From contig JAOALB010000162.1 in assembly GCA_025331125.1 (NCBI GenBank), forward strand, positions 52,590 through 116,589: a stretch of DNA of 64,000 nucleotides, in the 5' to 3' direction. The notes beneath the pieces were generated by a model. That model worked only from the letters and a program-made list of their open reading frames with translations. It was not told the DNA's origin and searched no databases. Every line of letters begins with the position of its first letter. The first letter of the stretch is position 1. Shown here piece after piece: positions 24,152 to 37,392 of this stretch. This stretch comes from Mycogone perniciosa. Taxonomy: Eukaryota > Ascomycota > Sordariomycetes > Hypocreales > Hypocreaceae. The translations under genes and the position numbers were made by a program.

Positions 24152-27100
24152 GTTATAAGCCTAAATAGTAACTATTAAAGTTACTAGAAACTTCCTTTAA
24201 TATTATATCTTTACCTTTACTTTTTCCCTTTACCTTTAAGCTTTTAAAACTACCTTTTATAATAAATAACGCAAAAAAATATTACCTTTATAAAGTTAAA
24301 TATAATAGTCTAGTAAATTAAATAAATTACTATTTTAAATAACTATATAATTACTATAAAGATTTAGAATAAAGTTAATCTTAATCTCTTTAATTAAAAT
24401 AATAACTATTTCCTTATTTTAAAGTTATTTACTTTAATTAAAGTAAAGGAAACTGCCTTAAAAGTATTTAAAAAAAAAGCCACTTTAGTAAATACTTTTA
24501 TTTATTATAATAGTCTACTTTATAAGCACCAGTATACTATTGCCTTATATATTAAAAAGAGGAAGGCTAAAGTAGTAATCTTTAAATAGATATAAAAGAT
24601 AGTTAATACTAGTATTTACACTTTAGTTTTTATAGACTTTAAAGCTGTAAGCTAAACTATAGCCTTAGCCTTTACTGCTATTAAAGCAGCCAATAAAAAC
24701 AATAAAAACTCAAACATTAAGATTACTATTTATTAGATTATAAGGAAGCTTAAGGAACAATTAGCTCCTCGCAAGGATACAATACGCGAAGAAGTGTGGT
24801 ATATTAACTGGGCGCGCGTTTATATAAATGCAGTAAGGTACAAGCTCCTTAAGGTTACAGGAACGGCTGCCTAAAGGGCTTTCTTAAAAGCTATTAAAGC
24901 ACGCTATACCCTAAACTTTACTTTGCACTACCTATACTATATAGACAGTTAGATTAAAAGCAGCAAAACTGTTAAGATCTTCTCTTTTAATTAGCTTAGT
25001 CGACTTTTCTTAAATAGTATATAAAATACAGAGAATTACGCTTATAGACTTTATATAATACTCGGCAACTACTTAAATAAAGCTATAGTAAATAATACTA
25101 TATATTTAAAAGCTCCTGCCAGGAAAGAATACCTATATAGATAGGAAAGGTATAATTGGCCTTTAAAGGATTAGAGTATACTATTTACTGCGTTTAAAGG
25201 AAAACCTAATAAAAACGGGAAATATATCTTTAACCTGCAATAAACTGCAGAAATTTATATTTACCTTTAAAAAGACAAATAATATATACTTTATAATAGA
25301 TTTAGTAAAAAAGGTATTAACTTTATAGCTTTAACTTAAAAAGGTATAGCTTTAACTATTATAGCTGCTTTAATCTCTTTAAACTTAATTAATAAAAAAG
25401 ATATAAGCTTTATAGTATATATAATAAATATATTAATATATCTTAATATATAAAATATACTTTACTGCCTCTCTTAAAGTATTTTTTGTAATATTTATAG
25501 TGCTATTTAGTTAATAAATAGCAGGAATTACTTTATTTTTAGCTTTTTTATTTTAAGTATGGAAAATAACTATATTAAGGCAGGAGGAGCTAGGTATTTT
25601 ATAGCTAGAAAGAATTACTGCCTATTAAAGGATACTCTCTATAATCTATATTAAAAGGCAGTGCGCTTAATAGAGTTTATAGATATAGCTATAGTTAAAG
25701 GATTTTATATTAATATTATATTTTTATTAAAGCTTTAGAAAGCAGGAATATAGCTTATAGGGTATAATAATATACTTTATACTAATACAGTAAATTTAAA
25801 TACTATTATAAAGAAGGTAAAGTATAGGTATAATTTTGTTTTTCTTTAATATAAACCTTTATTGCTTTATATTGCCCCTATTTTTAAATATATTATCCTA
25901 AACCGTATAACTGCTTTATTGCTTTTTTTTAGCGCAGACTATTATATTTATATAATATTAAAAAGAAAGAGAAAACTAATATATAACCTATTAACACTAT
26001 ATAATAACTTAAAGCAGCTTTAATACCTATAGTTAAAATATTTAAGCCTAGAAGCGTTTAAAGTATTAGTAAAGAACGCAAGGAATATATATATTAAAAG
26101 AACTACGCGAATAGAGTGTAAAGCCTATACTTTTATATATATAAAATAGGTTATCTTTCGTAAAATATTTAAAAGATATGTATTAAAACTATTCTTTAAA
26201 GTATACTAGGATCTTTAAAACTATCCTTATAGTTATAATAAGGATAACTGGCTTTTAATACTTAAAAGAAAATATACTTTATAGTTATATATACGCCTTT
26301 TATTAAATAAAAAATAGGATATTGTCTTTAATACTCTTTTTACCTTTATAAGTATAGTAAAAATATAATATAATATTTTAGTGTATTTCTTTAAATAAAA
26401 TAATAAAAAAGCTATAATTGCAGTTAAAGGCTTAATATACTTTTAGATCTAGGTAAATACAAAAGGAATTACCTTAAAGCTTACCTTTTCCTATATATAT
26501 AAGCCAAATAGCACTTTAAAGTGTATAGGTTAAGAAAATATAAATAAATAAATAAAAATACTTGAAGCTATAAGCCTTTTAATTAATCTATAGCCTAAAA
26601 GTATAAAAGCTGCAGTATATATTATTAATATAAATCTTATATATAGCCTTAATATAATATTACCTATTAAAAGATTAAAGTAATAATTCTATAATTTAGC
26701 GCCCCTTTTAATAAAAGAGCTATTTATAAACTTATAGCTAAATTAAAGCAGACTTTATATATATAGCTACTGCGCCTATATATTTAATAAAAACTGCGAA
26801 GCTAGCTGGAATAAAAGAGAATTTAAAATAAAGCTTAAAGGCTTAATTAAATATTTTATTAAATATACTGTAAACAATATATATTATATTTAATTACCTT
26901 GCCTAATAAAAGTAATTATTATAAAGAATATATAGTTTAATAAAACTAGCTTTTTTAATAATAATAAAAAAAGTATAAATACACTATTTATAGTTAAGTT
27001 AAATAAACTATTTAATAAAGTTAAAAAAAATAAATTAGAATTTAAACTTTTTTTAATATATATTCCTGCAGTAAAAAATACCTTTATAAATAATATAGAA

Positions 27101-28111
27101 AAAAGAGGTATACCTTTAAAGGTAAGAATTATATAAAGCATTAAAATTAGCTTAATAAATACTTTAAATAAGCTATTAATGCATTTAAAAGGACCTTTTA
27201 GTCTTTAAATATTAAAGGCTACCTTAAAATAGTTAATCTTTATAAATAAAACTGATGCATTAATAGGAACTTTAAGTAATACTTTTAAAAGCAATTTACC
27301 CCTTTTTAAAGAAAAAGAGTTAGCAGAAAAATAGCTTTATATATTAAAGGTATACTATTTAATAAAAACGGATAAACTATTATAGTTAAAGGCAGATTAA
27401 TATATAAAAGACTTGTTTACTTTTATATTTAAAAAGTAAATTTTAAAGGAAAAGCCAGCTAATAATTCTTTAAATAGTAAAGCAGTAGCTAATATTTATA
27501 AAAGTATAAGACTTTAAGTGAAATAATTTATAAGAAAGGTTAATAAATATCTTTTAATATATAAGATTAAAATATATACCTTAAACACTACTTTAAAAGA
27601 TAATAAGCCTAATATATACTTAATAATTATAAAACTCTTTAATTTAATGCTATATTAACTACTATTTAATTAATAAAAGCTAATAAATAGTAAATTAAAA
27701 ACTATAGTAATAGTATTTATTATTTTTAATATAGTAATAAATTAAAAAGCTTCCCTTTAAAAAAGTATTACTTTTAATAAATAAACTATTTATTAAAAGG
27801 ATTTAGCAAAACTGCTAAAAGACTAAAAAGAGTTTATAAAATATTTATTAAAGGTTAGGTTTAAATAAGCTGTATATAATAAAATTAACTCTCTGTATAT
27901 AAAAGGAACCTAATAAAAGATATTATACTTAAAGGCAAAAATAAAGCTATTACCTATATATTAAATTTTTATATATAAGTTTAATTAAAATAGAAATTTA
28001 AAATACTATAAAACTTAACTTATAGTTTAAAGGGATTTATAAAAATACTCTATAATAGAAAGTATATATACAGTTATACTAACAGTATATTCTTTCTATA
28101 TATTTATTACT

Positions 28112-28385
28112 TGTCGCGGAGCGCGGCACAGCTATGTGGAGCATAGAGAGAAATGGGAATGAAGCTTAATTCTAGTAATGAATATGCCGTAATGGCCTCG
28201 CTATATATACATATAGCTAATACAAAGGAAAACGTAGAATGTATGCGTTGTAAGCGCCTATACAGTCTGACACATCGCTTACGCGATGTGTATGTCAGCT
28301 GGTATCTGCTATATAAGCAGATAAGAGCTCCCTAGCGCTGATAAGCGCTGATAAGTGGTAGGTCCTTAGCCTACCTAACCCAACA
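28112..28385 (-). repeat. Solo C1 LTR, nearly unmutated, with TTACT target duplication
   Basis: A 274-bp LTR in minus orientation from TGTCGCGGAGCG to CTAACCCAACA. TTACT at 28107-28111 is repeated at 28386-28390. It retains CpA, TpG and CpG, while the surrounding Copia reverse transcriptase is saturated with RIP changes. It is inserted in that reverse transcriptase. Confidence 0.9.
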
Positions 28386-28951
28386 TTACTTTAATAGTAA
28401 GATTTAACTGTAAGTTAAAGTAATATAATATTAAAAACGCTTTTTTAAATGCTTTAAAGGATAATAATTTAAAATTAATTATATATAAGCTTTTTAAAGG
28501 TTTTAAGCTACTAAATATCTATTTAAAGCTCGCTAAAGCGTTATATAGGTTAAAGGACTTACTAAAACTATAGTTTAATAAATTATCCTTAACCTTAAAG
28601 AAATAAAAGTTAATCTTAAACTTTAAAGAGCCCTGCCTCTTCTATAATTAAACTTAAAAGATTTTTATTATATTTTATATAAATAATATCTTAATTTTAT
28701 ATTATTATAATAATAAAGCTCTTTATACTAGGCTATTAAATGCTTTTAAAGTAAAGTATAAGCTTTATAGTAAAGGGGATATATAATAGTTCCTAGGTTT
28801 TAAAATTACCTAAAACTATAAAGAGTATAGAATATACCTTTCCTATAAAACCTATTTTAAAAAGGTTGCAAAACAATTTAAATTTAATAATAAAATATAG
28901 CTTTTTATAGTTTAATATTAATTATAAAGCTTAAAAAAGCTATAATATAAA

Positions 28952-29227
28952 TGTTAGGTTAGGTAGGCTAAGGACCTACCATTTATTAGCGCTTATTAGC
29001 GCTAGGGAGCTTTTATCTGCTTATATAGCAGATACCAGCTAACATATATATCGCGTAAGCGATATATTAGACTGTATAGGCGCTTATAGTGTATATATTC
29101 TACATTTTCCTTTATATTAGCTATATATATATATATAGCGAGGCTATTATAGTATATTTATTACTAGAATTAAGCTTTATTCCTATTTCTCTTTATACTG
29201 TATATAGCTATACTGCGCTCTGCAACA
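28952..29227 (+). repeat. Solo C1 LTR with ATAAA target duplication
   Basis: A 276-bp LTR from TGTTAGGTTAGGTAGG to CTCTGCAACA, flanked by ATAAA at 28947-28951 and 29228-29232. RIP is moderate. It lies between the reverse transcriptase and RNase H parts of the Copia C1 copy. Confidence 0.9.
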
Positions 29228-30475
29228 ATAAACTATAAAAGTAACTATTAAAATATATTAAAAAAAGGTAGGATTTATACTTTATATAGCTATTATAATA
29301 AAGTTAAATATAGTATATAATACTTTAACTTTATTGCAGTTTTTAATTAACCTTAATAAAAAATATTTTAAAGTAGGTAATTAACTAATCTACTGGTTAT
29401 ATATATAGCGCTTTTTAGCTCTTTAATATAAAAGGCAAAGCGATATATAAGTTTTAACTGCTTTAAGTAATACTTTTTTTATTAATAATATAAATACTTA
29501 AAGATTATTTTAAAGGTATTTCATTATATTTTTTTCAGCTTTATTTTATAAAATACTATACGCTAAAGTATAATTAATATATTTATAATTTAAGTAAATT
29601 TATTTACCTTTACTTAAATAGCGAAAAAGGCAATAAGTTTATATTACTTTTTCTAAAAAATAAAATTTAAATTTTAATATTAATTAAAATATTAACTATA
29701 ATAATTAACTAACTATATATTTTATAATTAAAAAAAGTTTAAATTAATATTTACTTATACTATATTAATATATAAAATATATAACTTTAATAGGAATATT
29801 AAAAACAATTATATTTTATCTTTTATCTTTTTATTAACTTTATACTTATTAATAAACTTATTAAAGCCTTTCTTTAATAGTACTTTTAACACTTTAAAAT
29901 ACAATTAAACGTAATAAATATATAGTTACTAAAATAAAATATATAAAAGTATAGGAAATTATTTAATTCTGGCTTAAAAGCCGCTTACTATAAAGGTTAT
30001 ACCTTATTACTGCAATAATTAATTACCTAAAGCTTTCTACCCTTTATGCGCCTATATGCGAAAAGTATTATTATTATAGCTATTTAAAGCAGCTGCCTCT
30101 TTAATATAAACTAAATCCTTTTTTTTAATAAGTTAAGTTAAAGGTATAATACCTTTTTATACTAAATTACTATTTAATAGCATTAGCTTATAAATATATA
30201 AAAAAAGAAATATATTTATTTAATTATAATCTTTGTTTATAGATTAAGAAAGCTAATATATAATTAATATAAATATTAAATAACTATAAAGTATATAATT
30301 AATTAAAGTAATATAGTAAAAGTAAAAAAGAAATATATTAAACAGTATATTAATAGTTATTATTAAAATAAACACTATACTATTAAAAGCAGGCAATAGT
30401 AATATATTGAAAAAAATCTCTTTTACCAGCAATTATTAACTTTAAATAACCTTTATAAAAAAAGGATAATAATAT

Positions 30476-30740
30476 AGCAGTAAAGGTAGTGGCAGGAGTA
30501 GTAATAATAGGGGCAGGGGCTAGAGCAGGAGCAGGAGCAGTAACAAGAGCAGTAAAAGCAAAAGTAAAAGCAGTAATAAAAGCAGTAAAAGTAAAAAGAG
30601 GAGCCGATAAAGACACTGCAGCGCACAGCTTAACGAGGGCTTCCTTGCAATTCTTAGCAAGCTTTAACTTTAAATAAAAGAGAGGCTAAGCAACTAGACT
30701 AGCTAGCGCAGTAATAGAAACCAGATTAGCTAAAGTAAAA
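30476..30740 (+). repeat. AGCAGN/AAAGCAG purine-rich low-complexity tract
   Basis: A run of AGCAGGAGCAG, AGTAAAAGCAG and GTAAAAGC-type units. Both strands appear open here (to Ala/Val-rich or Ala/Phe/Thr-rich peptides) only because the repeat lacks stops. It is not a gene; it is probably a degenerate gag spacer or a microsatellite. Confidence 0.6.
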
Positions 30741-31113
30741 GCTAGTATAAAAGCAGTAGTAAATATAGCCGCCTAAAGATAATTAATACTATAATAAGCC
30801 ACCTTTAAAAGGCAATTATAACTGCATTTAATTAAAAAAGTATTTTTATTTTATAATTTTATTATTAATTAATAATAATATATTATAAAAGGAATATATA
30901 AAAAGTATAATATTTATTAAAGCTATATTAATACTGCTAATACTACTATTATTATTAATAATAATAATATTTATAATTAAAAAAGAAAAGTAAAAAATAA
31001 AGTTAAAAGATAGTTAATATATTTATTTTAGCTATTTAAAATTAATTTACCTATTTAAAGAGCTTTATTCTTTAATTTCCTATTATTATAGATTAATAAT
31101 AGCTATAGTATTT

Positions 31114-31499
31114 TGTTGGGGGTAACTGATATACTTAATGCATTTACAGTCCTTTTTACTAGCCTACCTAAGTAAAGTTAATTGCTTATTTAAGCAATTA
31201 CTAGATTAGGGAGGCATAAAACTATAAAGATAAACAGATAGACCTAGTTTAACAGGATTAACCCGCGTCCTGCCTCAATACACTACCCCTACCTGTATTT
31301 TCACAGCCATTAAGGTGTAAAGAGGTAACCGTTGGTTACTTTCGACTGCAGACATTATAATCAAATAATTCGCAGTATCTTTTAGCCTTTATATTACTTA
31401 ATTACGGCTTCATGGTTCTATTAAGAGCGCGGTTCCCGCGCTCTATTCCGGTTATTGTTGGTGTATGTATATGTTTAGAGCGCTGATTCCCCCTCAACA
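31114..31499 (+). repeat. LTR family L4, well preserved
   Basis: A 386-bp unit from TGTTGGGGGTAACTG to CCCCCTCAACA, perfect inverted ends. The RIP-mutated counterpart lies at 51432-51831. The motif AGTATTT occurs on both sides but offset by about three bases, so a target duplication is not clean. It stands out from the surrounding AT block by its normal composition. Confidence 0.75.
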
Positions 31500-31675
31500 A
31501 AGTATTTATATCTTTATTACCTTTAATAATAAAATATTAATATATATTTATAATAAAAAAGCTTTTAATTAAATAAAAGAGGCTTTAAAAGTCCAGCTAA
31601 ATAGTTATAATACTATAAATAAACTAGGATAGCAGTTAATAAAGTATTAGGAATAACCTTATTAACTAAAGGGTA

Positions 31676-31949
31676 TATTAAGTTAAATAAACTAAGGACC
31701 TACTATTTATCAGCGCTTATTAACGCTAAAGAGCTTTTATTTACTTATATAGCAGATACTAGTTAATATATATATTGTATAAACAATATATTAAACTATA
31801 TAAAGGCTTCTAATATATATATTTTACGTTTTCCTTTATATTAGCTATATATATATATAGTAAGGCTATTATAGTATATTTATTATTAAAATTAAGCTTT
31901 ATTCCTATTTCTCTTTATACTTTATATAGCTATACTGCGCTCTGTAATA
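31676..31949 (+). repeat. Copia C1 LTR, RIP-mutated
   Basis: A 274-bp C1 LTR with all signature segments (CTAAGGACCTACTATTTATC, CTATACTGCGCTCTGTAATA). The flanks do not match. On its right the minus-strand Gypsy begins at once. Confidence 0.75.
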
Positions 31950-32215
31950 TATTTCTATATTTAATAAAATTTCTTTTTAAAATGTTACCTAAGCTTTAAG
32001 GCTAAAAGAACTCTATAAAAGGATAATATATTGCCTGTTTTTAATTTAGTTATTAAAGGGATTTAATTTCGCGGGCTTATTTTCTGTTTTTTCACTTCAA
32101 GCATTAAGCTTTATAGCCTTAAAGCCAGGTTAATAGATAATATAGAAATTAAAGCTAAAGAGGAATTTAAACTATTAAATTTATTGCTAATTTAAGGCTT
32201 TTATTAAAGTAAAGT
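31950..32215 (-). mobile_element. Gypsy pol fragment, minus strand, left part (interrupted by Copia C2)
   Basis: The reverse complement matches the Gypsy RNase H end at about 1530-1770 of this window. The frame continues at 40032 on the far side of the Copia C2 insertion, with AAAGT duplicated at the two junctions. Confidence 0.75.
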
Positions 32216-32791
32216 TATTGAAAAGGAGGGCTAAAAAGTAAGGATCTTAGTGTATTTAGGTAACCTTCCTATTTTAGCTAGACCCAGAATTAGGCTTAAT
32301 GCTAGGACCGAGTTTTAAAGGAACTTTGGTGTAAGTTAAGAAATTTCTGTTATCTTTAATAATAATAATTTAAGACCAGCTACCCCGCCTACCCTAAACT
32401 CAATATAATAGCCATAATGGCTATTGTGAAAAATCTGATTAAAATAGTTTCCTGTTTATATAGCTATAAGTTAATTTAAACAATTTCCTATATAAATAAA
32501 TTTTGCGGAACATAGAAATAAGGCTATAAACCTAATTCTGCTGCTATATTCCTATTATTTAGTTAAAGGACTATTATAAAAGATAAAGCTATTATTTATA
32601 CAATTACTTTTATATTAGCTATATATACATTAAATATTCTATAGCTATTAGCTATTAAATTATTTATAATTCAATTATTTATTTATTATTAACTTAATTA
32701 AACTTTTAGTCATTTCTTTATTACTGTATTATATACAGTTTCCTAAAAGCTATATATAAATAAAGTTTAGTATAACTTCATTATTTTAATA
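32216..32791 (+). repeat. Copia C2 5' LTR
   Basis: A 576-bp LTR opening TATTGAAAAGGAGGGC (from TGTTAAAAAGG) and closing TTATTTTAATA. Preceded by AAAGT. Confidence 0.85.
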
Positions 32792-35700
32792 GGTTATAAG
32801 CCTAGGAGAGTTTTCCTTAAGTCTCTATTAATAGATTCTTTTAGTAGTTACAGTACTTCCCTTAGCGCTATTACAGCACTTATAGTAAGTTCTTTTATAG
32901 TGCTTATCCTAATACTTATATTAATACTTTTAAAAGTTTTGGCTACCTAAAGCTATTCCTAGGCTTTTACTGTAAATACTATTACAGTTATAGTAATACT
33001 ATTTATATTACTACCTTTATATACTATATAATATATTCTCTATTTATATAGGATATAGGTTTAATATTAAAAGTATAAGTTAACTTATTAAAGCTTTTAG
33101 CAGCCTTATTTCTTTAATTAAAGATAATAGCTTTCTTTAACAGTAAAGGGATTTATTTATTTAAGTGCAGAATATAAAATAAAAGCTTTAAGTATAAAGG
33201 GCTTTTACTAAAACAGTAAAGGTATAGTTAAAGGGTTAGAATAATACTATAATTTAGCTATTTAATAGCTTAATTAGCTTAGCTACTGCTATTTTAAATC
33301 TTTAACTTTAATAAACTATAAGTTTAATAAAAGCTAATTTTATAGCCTTTATTTTAATATTAATGTAAACTTTTACCTTTATTTCTATACCTATTCGAGT
33401 TCTATGTTTATTAATTCCTTAACCTTAAACTACTATTTCGACTTTAAATAGTAGTTTTATTAAAGAGGCAACCAGAAAGGTTTATAATTTTCTAGAAAAC
33501 TATAAGCTCATAGGTTTTAATAACTTTAATTAATAGGAATAGTCTTTAAATATTATATTAAAAGCTATAGATTACTATACCTTTATAGAAAATCTAATAG
33601 TTACTAATTCTTTATTTAATTTAAAATAGGCCTTATTATTTATATTAATTAAAGATAGTTTAATAGCTATTCCTGCTATATTTATTATTTAGATTTAGAG
33701 CTTAAAAAAAGTATTTTTAGTATTATAGAGACTATATAGTTACTTTAATACACTTTAAAGAGATTCCTTTTATAAGGAATTTTATTTATTAAATTATAGT
33801 AATTATAAAAGATCTTTAACTAAATTTAATACTACTTTTAATAGCTTATTAACTAAGTTAACTATTTTAAAGGTTAATATTAATATATTAAATTAAATAA
33901 ATTAATATTTAAATTCCTTAAAAAAGACTTATTTTAATAGGCTAAAAGAATTAAAGGAACTATTAAATTTAGTAGAGCTATTAGGCAATTAACTAAAGGT
34001 TTTAATATTTAATTTCTTATAGCAGATATACTAAAAGAGACTAGGAATCTATCTTTTACTATATATAAAGTTAATAAAGCCTTAAAGCCTTCTAAACCCC
34101 TTAAAGATTTATTGGTACCTTTTATATTTAAAGGTTAAAAGCTAGCTTTTATCTCTTATAAAAGGAAAAGAAGTTGGAAGAATTAAAATAATAATTAAAA
34201 ATAAGCTAAAAAGGATTATACTTTTACTAGTATATATAATTTAGCTATTAAAGGGTATAGCTTAATAGAGCTATTAAAAGATTCCTTTATTAAATTTATT
34301 ACTAGTTTAAATAGTAATAAAAATCTTCTATAAGCTTTAAACGCTAAAAAGGGGAGAAAGTCTTTAATATCTTTTAACTCCCCTAAACTTCCTATTTAGG
34401 ATAGTCTATTATATAATACTAGATCTATAGTTTATATAGTTAATTTTAGAAAATAGTTTATAGACTATAAACCAAATAATAAAAAGCTTAGCATTATTTA
34501 TATTAAAGGGGGTCTTATTATACTTAAAGGAATAGGTATAGCTACTATTAATATTTTTAAAAAGGATAATTAATATAAAAGAATAATACTATTAAATACC
34601 CTTTATTGCCTATAGTTAAATATAAACCTTATAAATAGTTTAAAGTATTATTAAGCTAAAGGATATTTATAGTATAATACTTTTTTTATGAAAACTATAT
34701 AGCTAATAAAGCTATTAAATCCTTTAAAATATAGTTTCTTTCTTATAATTAAAGGATATACTATACTATATAACTATATAAATAGCTATAGAGCTTATAG
34801 CTTTATATGGGTTTAAATTCCTGCTATTAATAAAAAAAAGGCTTAGGAATATATTGCTATTCCAGAAGTAACAGCTTTAAAAAACAATTAACTAGATCTA
34901 GTCCTAAGCTTATTAAAAAGAATAATCTTAAAGGAAAGGATTTCTCTAAACTCCCTAAAACCTTAGGCTAAGTAGAGGATAAAGGGCTCTGTATACCCCT
35001 ATTGCCTAAAGAGATAAAGGGTAATAAGCCTATAGAGGATACCCTTATAAAGGAAAGGCCCTATATATATAGGGAATCCTCTATTACTAAAGATTTAAGG
35101 GTTATTAAGCCAATTAAATTAAAGGGAGAGACTATTACTAGTCCTAGCTATAAACTACTAAAGCTAGCCATTTTATAGTATAAAATACTAGGTTTTATTA
35201 GTTTAACTCTATTAAAGAAGACTGCTAAAATAACTATTAAAATTCTTAACTTTAATTCTATTAAAGAGACTGAATTCTATTGCTTAGCGTATAATAAAGA
35301 AAAAGCTATTAAAAGGCTTAAATTAAAGTTAATTTCTAATCTACTAGCCTCTTTGAATTATTTAGAAGCTAATACTTTCTCTATAAAGCTAGTACTTTAT
35401 AATAAAGCCCCTATTAGTCTTTGAATTATTAATAGAAAATCAAGATATAAATAGCTATTCCTTTTTAAAAGATTATAGTGGACCTACCCTTTTAGCTATT
35501 ATATAAAGCTTTATAAATAGCTTAAAAACGCAGTATAACCAGTATTTTAAAGAATTTTATTATAATAGCAGAAAGGAAATTAATTAAGATCTTTAAACTT
35601 AGTTCTTTTCTTTAAGAATTATATATTCCTATAGTAGCCTTTATATTTATAAATAGAATAGTTTAATAAAATGCTTTATTAAAGTTTTATTAGATAGGCT

Positions 35701-37392
35701 ATAGGCTATTATTATAGCAGTTAACCTACTACTATATTTCTGGAATTTTATTATTACTATAGTTTTTAAATTAATTAACTATATAGTTATTACTAATAAG
35801 GACTTTACCTTTTATTAAAAATTATATAAAGACCTAGACTTTAATAAAGATTATAAACCTAATCTGTAAAGATATAGGATTATTGGCTTTTATTGTAAAG
35901 TATTTATTTTATAAAAGTAAAGGGCTAAAGGCTATAAATTAGCCCTTAAGACTAAAACTAAGAGACTATTAGCAGTTTTAGGTAATAATACCTACCTTAT
36001 CTATATTTTAACTAAATATATAGTCTTTAAATTGTTAACTATAAAGCTATATAAAGATAAAATTCCTAAACCTTAAATCCTAAAGCCTGTTATAGGTTAA
36101 AATAATAAAGAATTAAAGGGAGAAATAAAGTTAGATTCTATAGATTAAATAATTCCTAGCTTTTAGGATATTAATCCTTTACTGTTTAACCCTATTTTAA
36201 AGGGAGTACCTACTATTATTCCCTTTATTCCTATATTAGTTATATAAGACTCTGCAGTTATAAAGGATCCTATAAATATAAATATATCCTATTTTCTTTA
36301 TAATAGTATTAAAAAGCTAGCCTTTCTAGCTACTGCAGTATAAGACTTATAAACGCTTAAGCAAATACTTTATAGTCCTAATAAAACTAAATAGCTAAAA
36401 GCAATTTATAGCGAATTTAACCAGCTAGTTAAATAATATACCTTTACCTTTATTAAGTGTAATAGTATTTTTAAAGGCAGGAATCCTATTATTAGTTAAT
36501 TAGTTTTAAAAATTAAGAAAGACTAGAATAATAAAATAGTAAAACTTAAAGCTAGACTAGTTATTAAGGGTTTCTAATAACTAAAAGGAATAGATTTTAA
36601 CTAAACATTTACCTTAACAGCTATTCCTTTTGCTTAACAGCTCCTATTAGCCTTAACTACTATCTATAACTAAAAAATCAAATAAATTAACTTTATTAAT
36701 ATATTCTTTAATAGGATACTTAAAAAGACTATTTTCCTAAACTTCTTTAAAGGATTTAAAAACTATACGAATTAAGCTTCCTTTAAAGTTAAGTCTATTT
36801 TAAAAAGCTAGGTTATAACTTTACTATAGATTAAGTTATTTAATTATAGAAAGCTCTTTATAGCCTAAAAAAGTCCTTTAAAGAATAGTAATAGGCTTTA
36901 TAAGCCTTAGGAAATAAACTAGGATATAATCCTTTACTTTCTAATTCTGCTCTTTTTTATAATTTAAATAATAGTATTTTTATTGTTACTTATATAAATA
37001 ACTGTCTTTTTATTAGACCAGATAAAGAAGCTATAGCCTAGTTAAAGCTAGCTTTTAATAAAGTTTATACTATAAAAGATAAAGGCCTTGCCTTTTTCTT
37101 TTTAAAGGTTTAGATAGTTAAGGATAGAAAAAGAGGCCTTTTTTAGCTTTCCTAGAAACAGTATATTATTAACGCTATAGAGTTTTTTAACCTTTAAAAC
37201 TCTAAGCCTATCCAATTACCCCTACAGCCCTTTATTTTAGCTAATAAAACTATAACTAAACTAGATAAAGTTAATACTAAGCTTTTTTAAGTTATTGTTA
37301 ATACAATTATTTACCTAATAACTTCTATGTAAGTAAATACCAGCTTTCTAGTTTTATAGCTAGCTAAACAAATTTAAAGCCTTTATAAAAAG

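Larger units (their letters stand above)
24152..31113 (+). mobile_element. Copia family C1 internal region, RIP-degraded, with two LTR insertions
   Basis: A long plus-strand Copia remnant. The gag-like part at about 24.7-25.1 kb is less mutated. Reverse transcriptase reads through stops at 28390-28930, with the YVDD box mutated to YINN (FYINNILILYY, about 28680-28710) and SKGDIQQFLGFKI downstream. RNase H follows after 29228. The reading frame is interrupted by two solo LTRs (28112-28385 and 28952-29227) that entered later. Beyond about 30.0 kb the assignment is uncertain. Confidence 0.65.

Noticed and set aside
26890..27141. 83-codon minus-strand frame
   Set aside because: Antisense to a plus-strand Copia region; Ile/Leu/Phe-rich composition is that of any AT-rich open stretch.
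30383..30677. Ala/Val- and Ala/Phe/Thr-rich frames on both strands
   Set aside because: Both arise from one AGCAGN-type low-complexity tract without stop codons.
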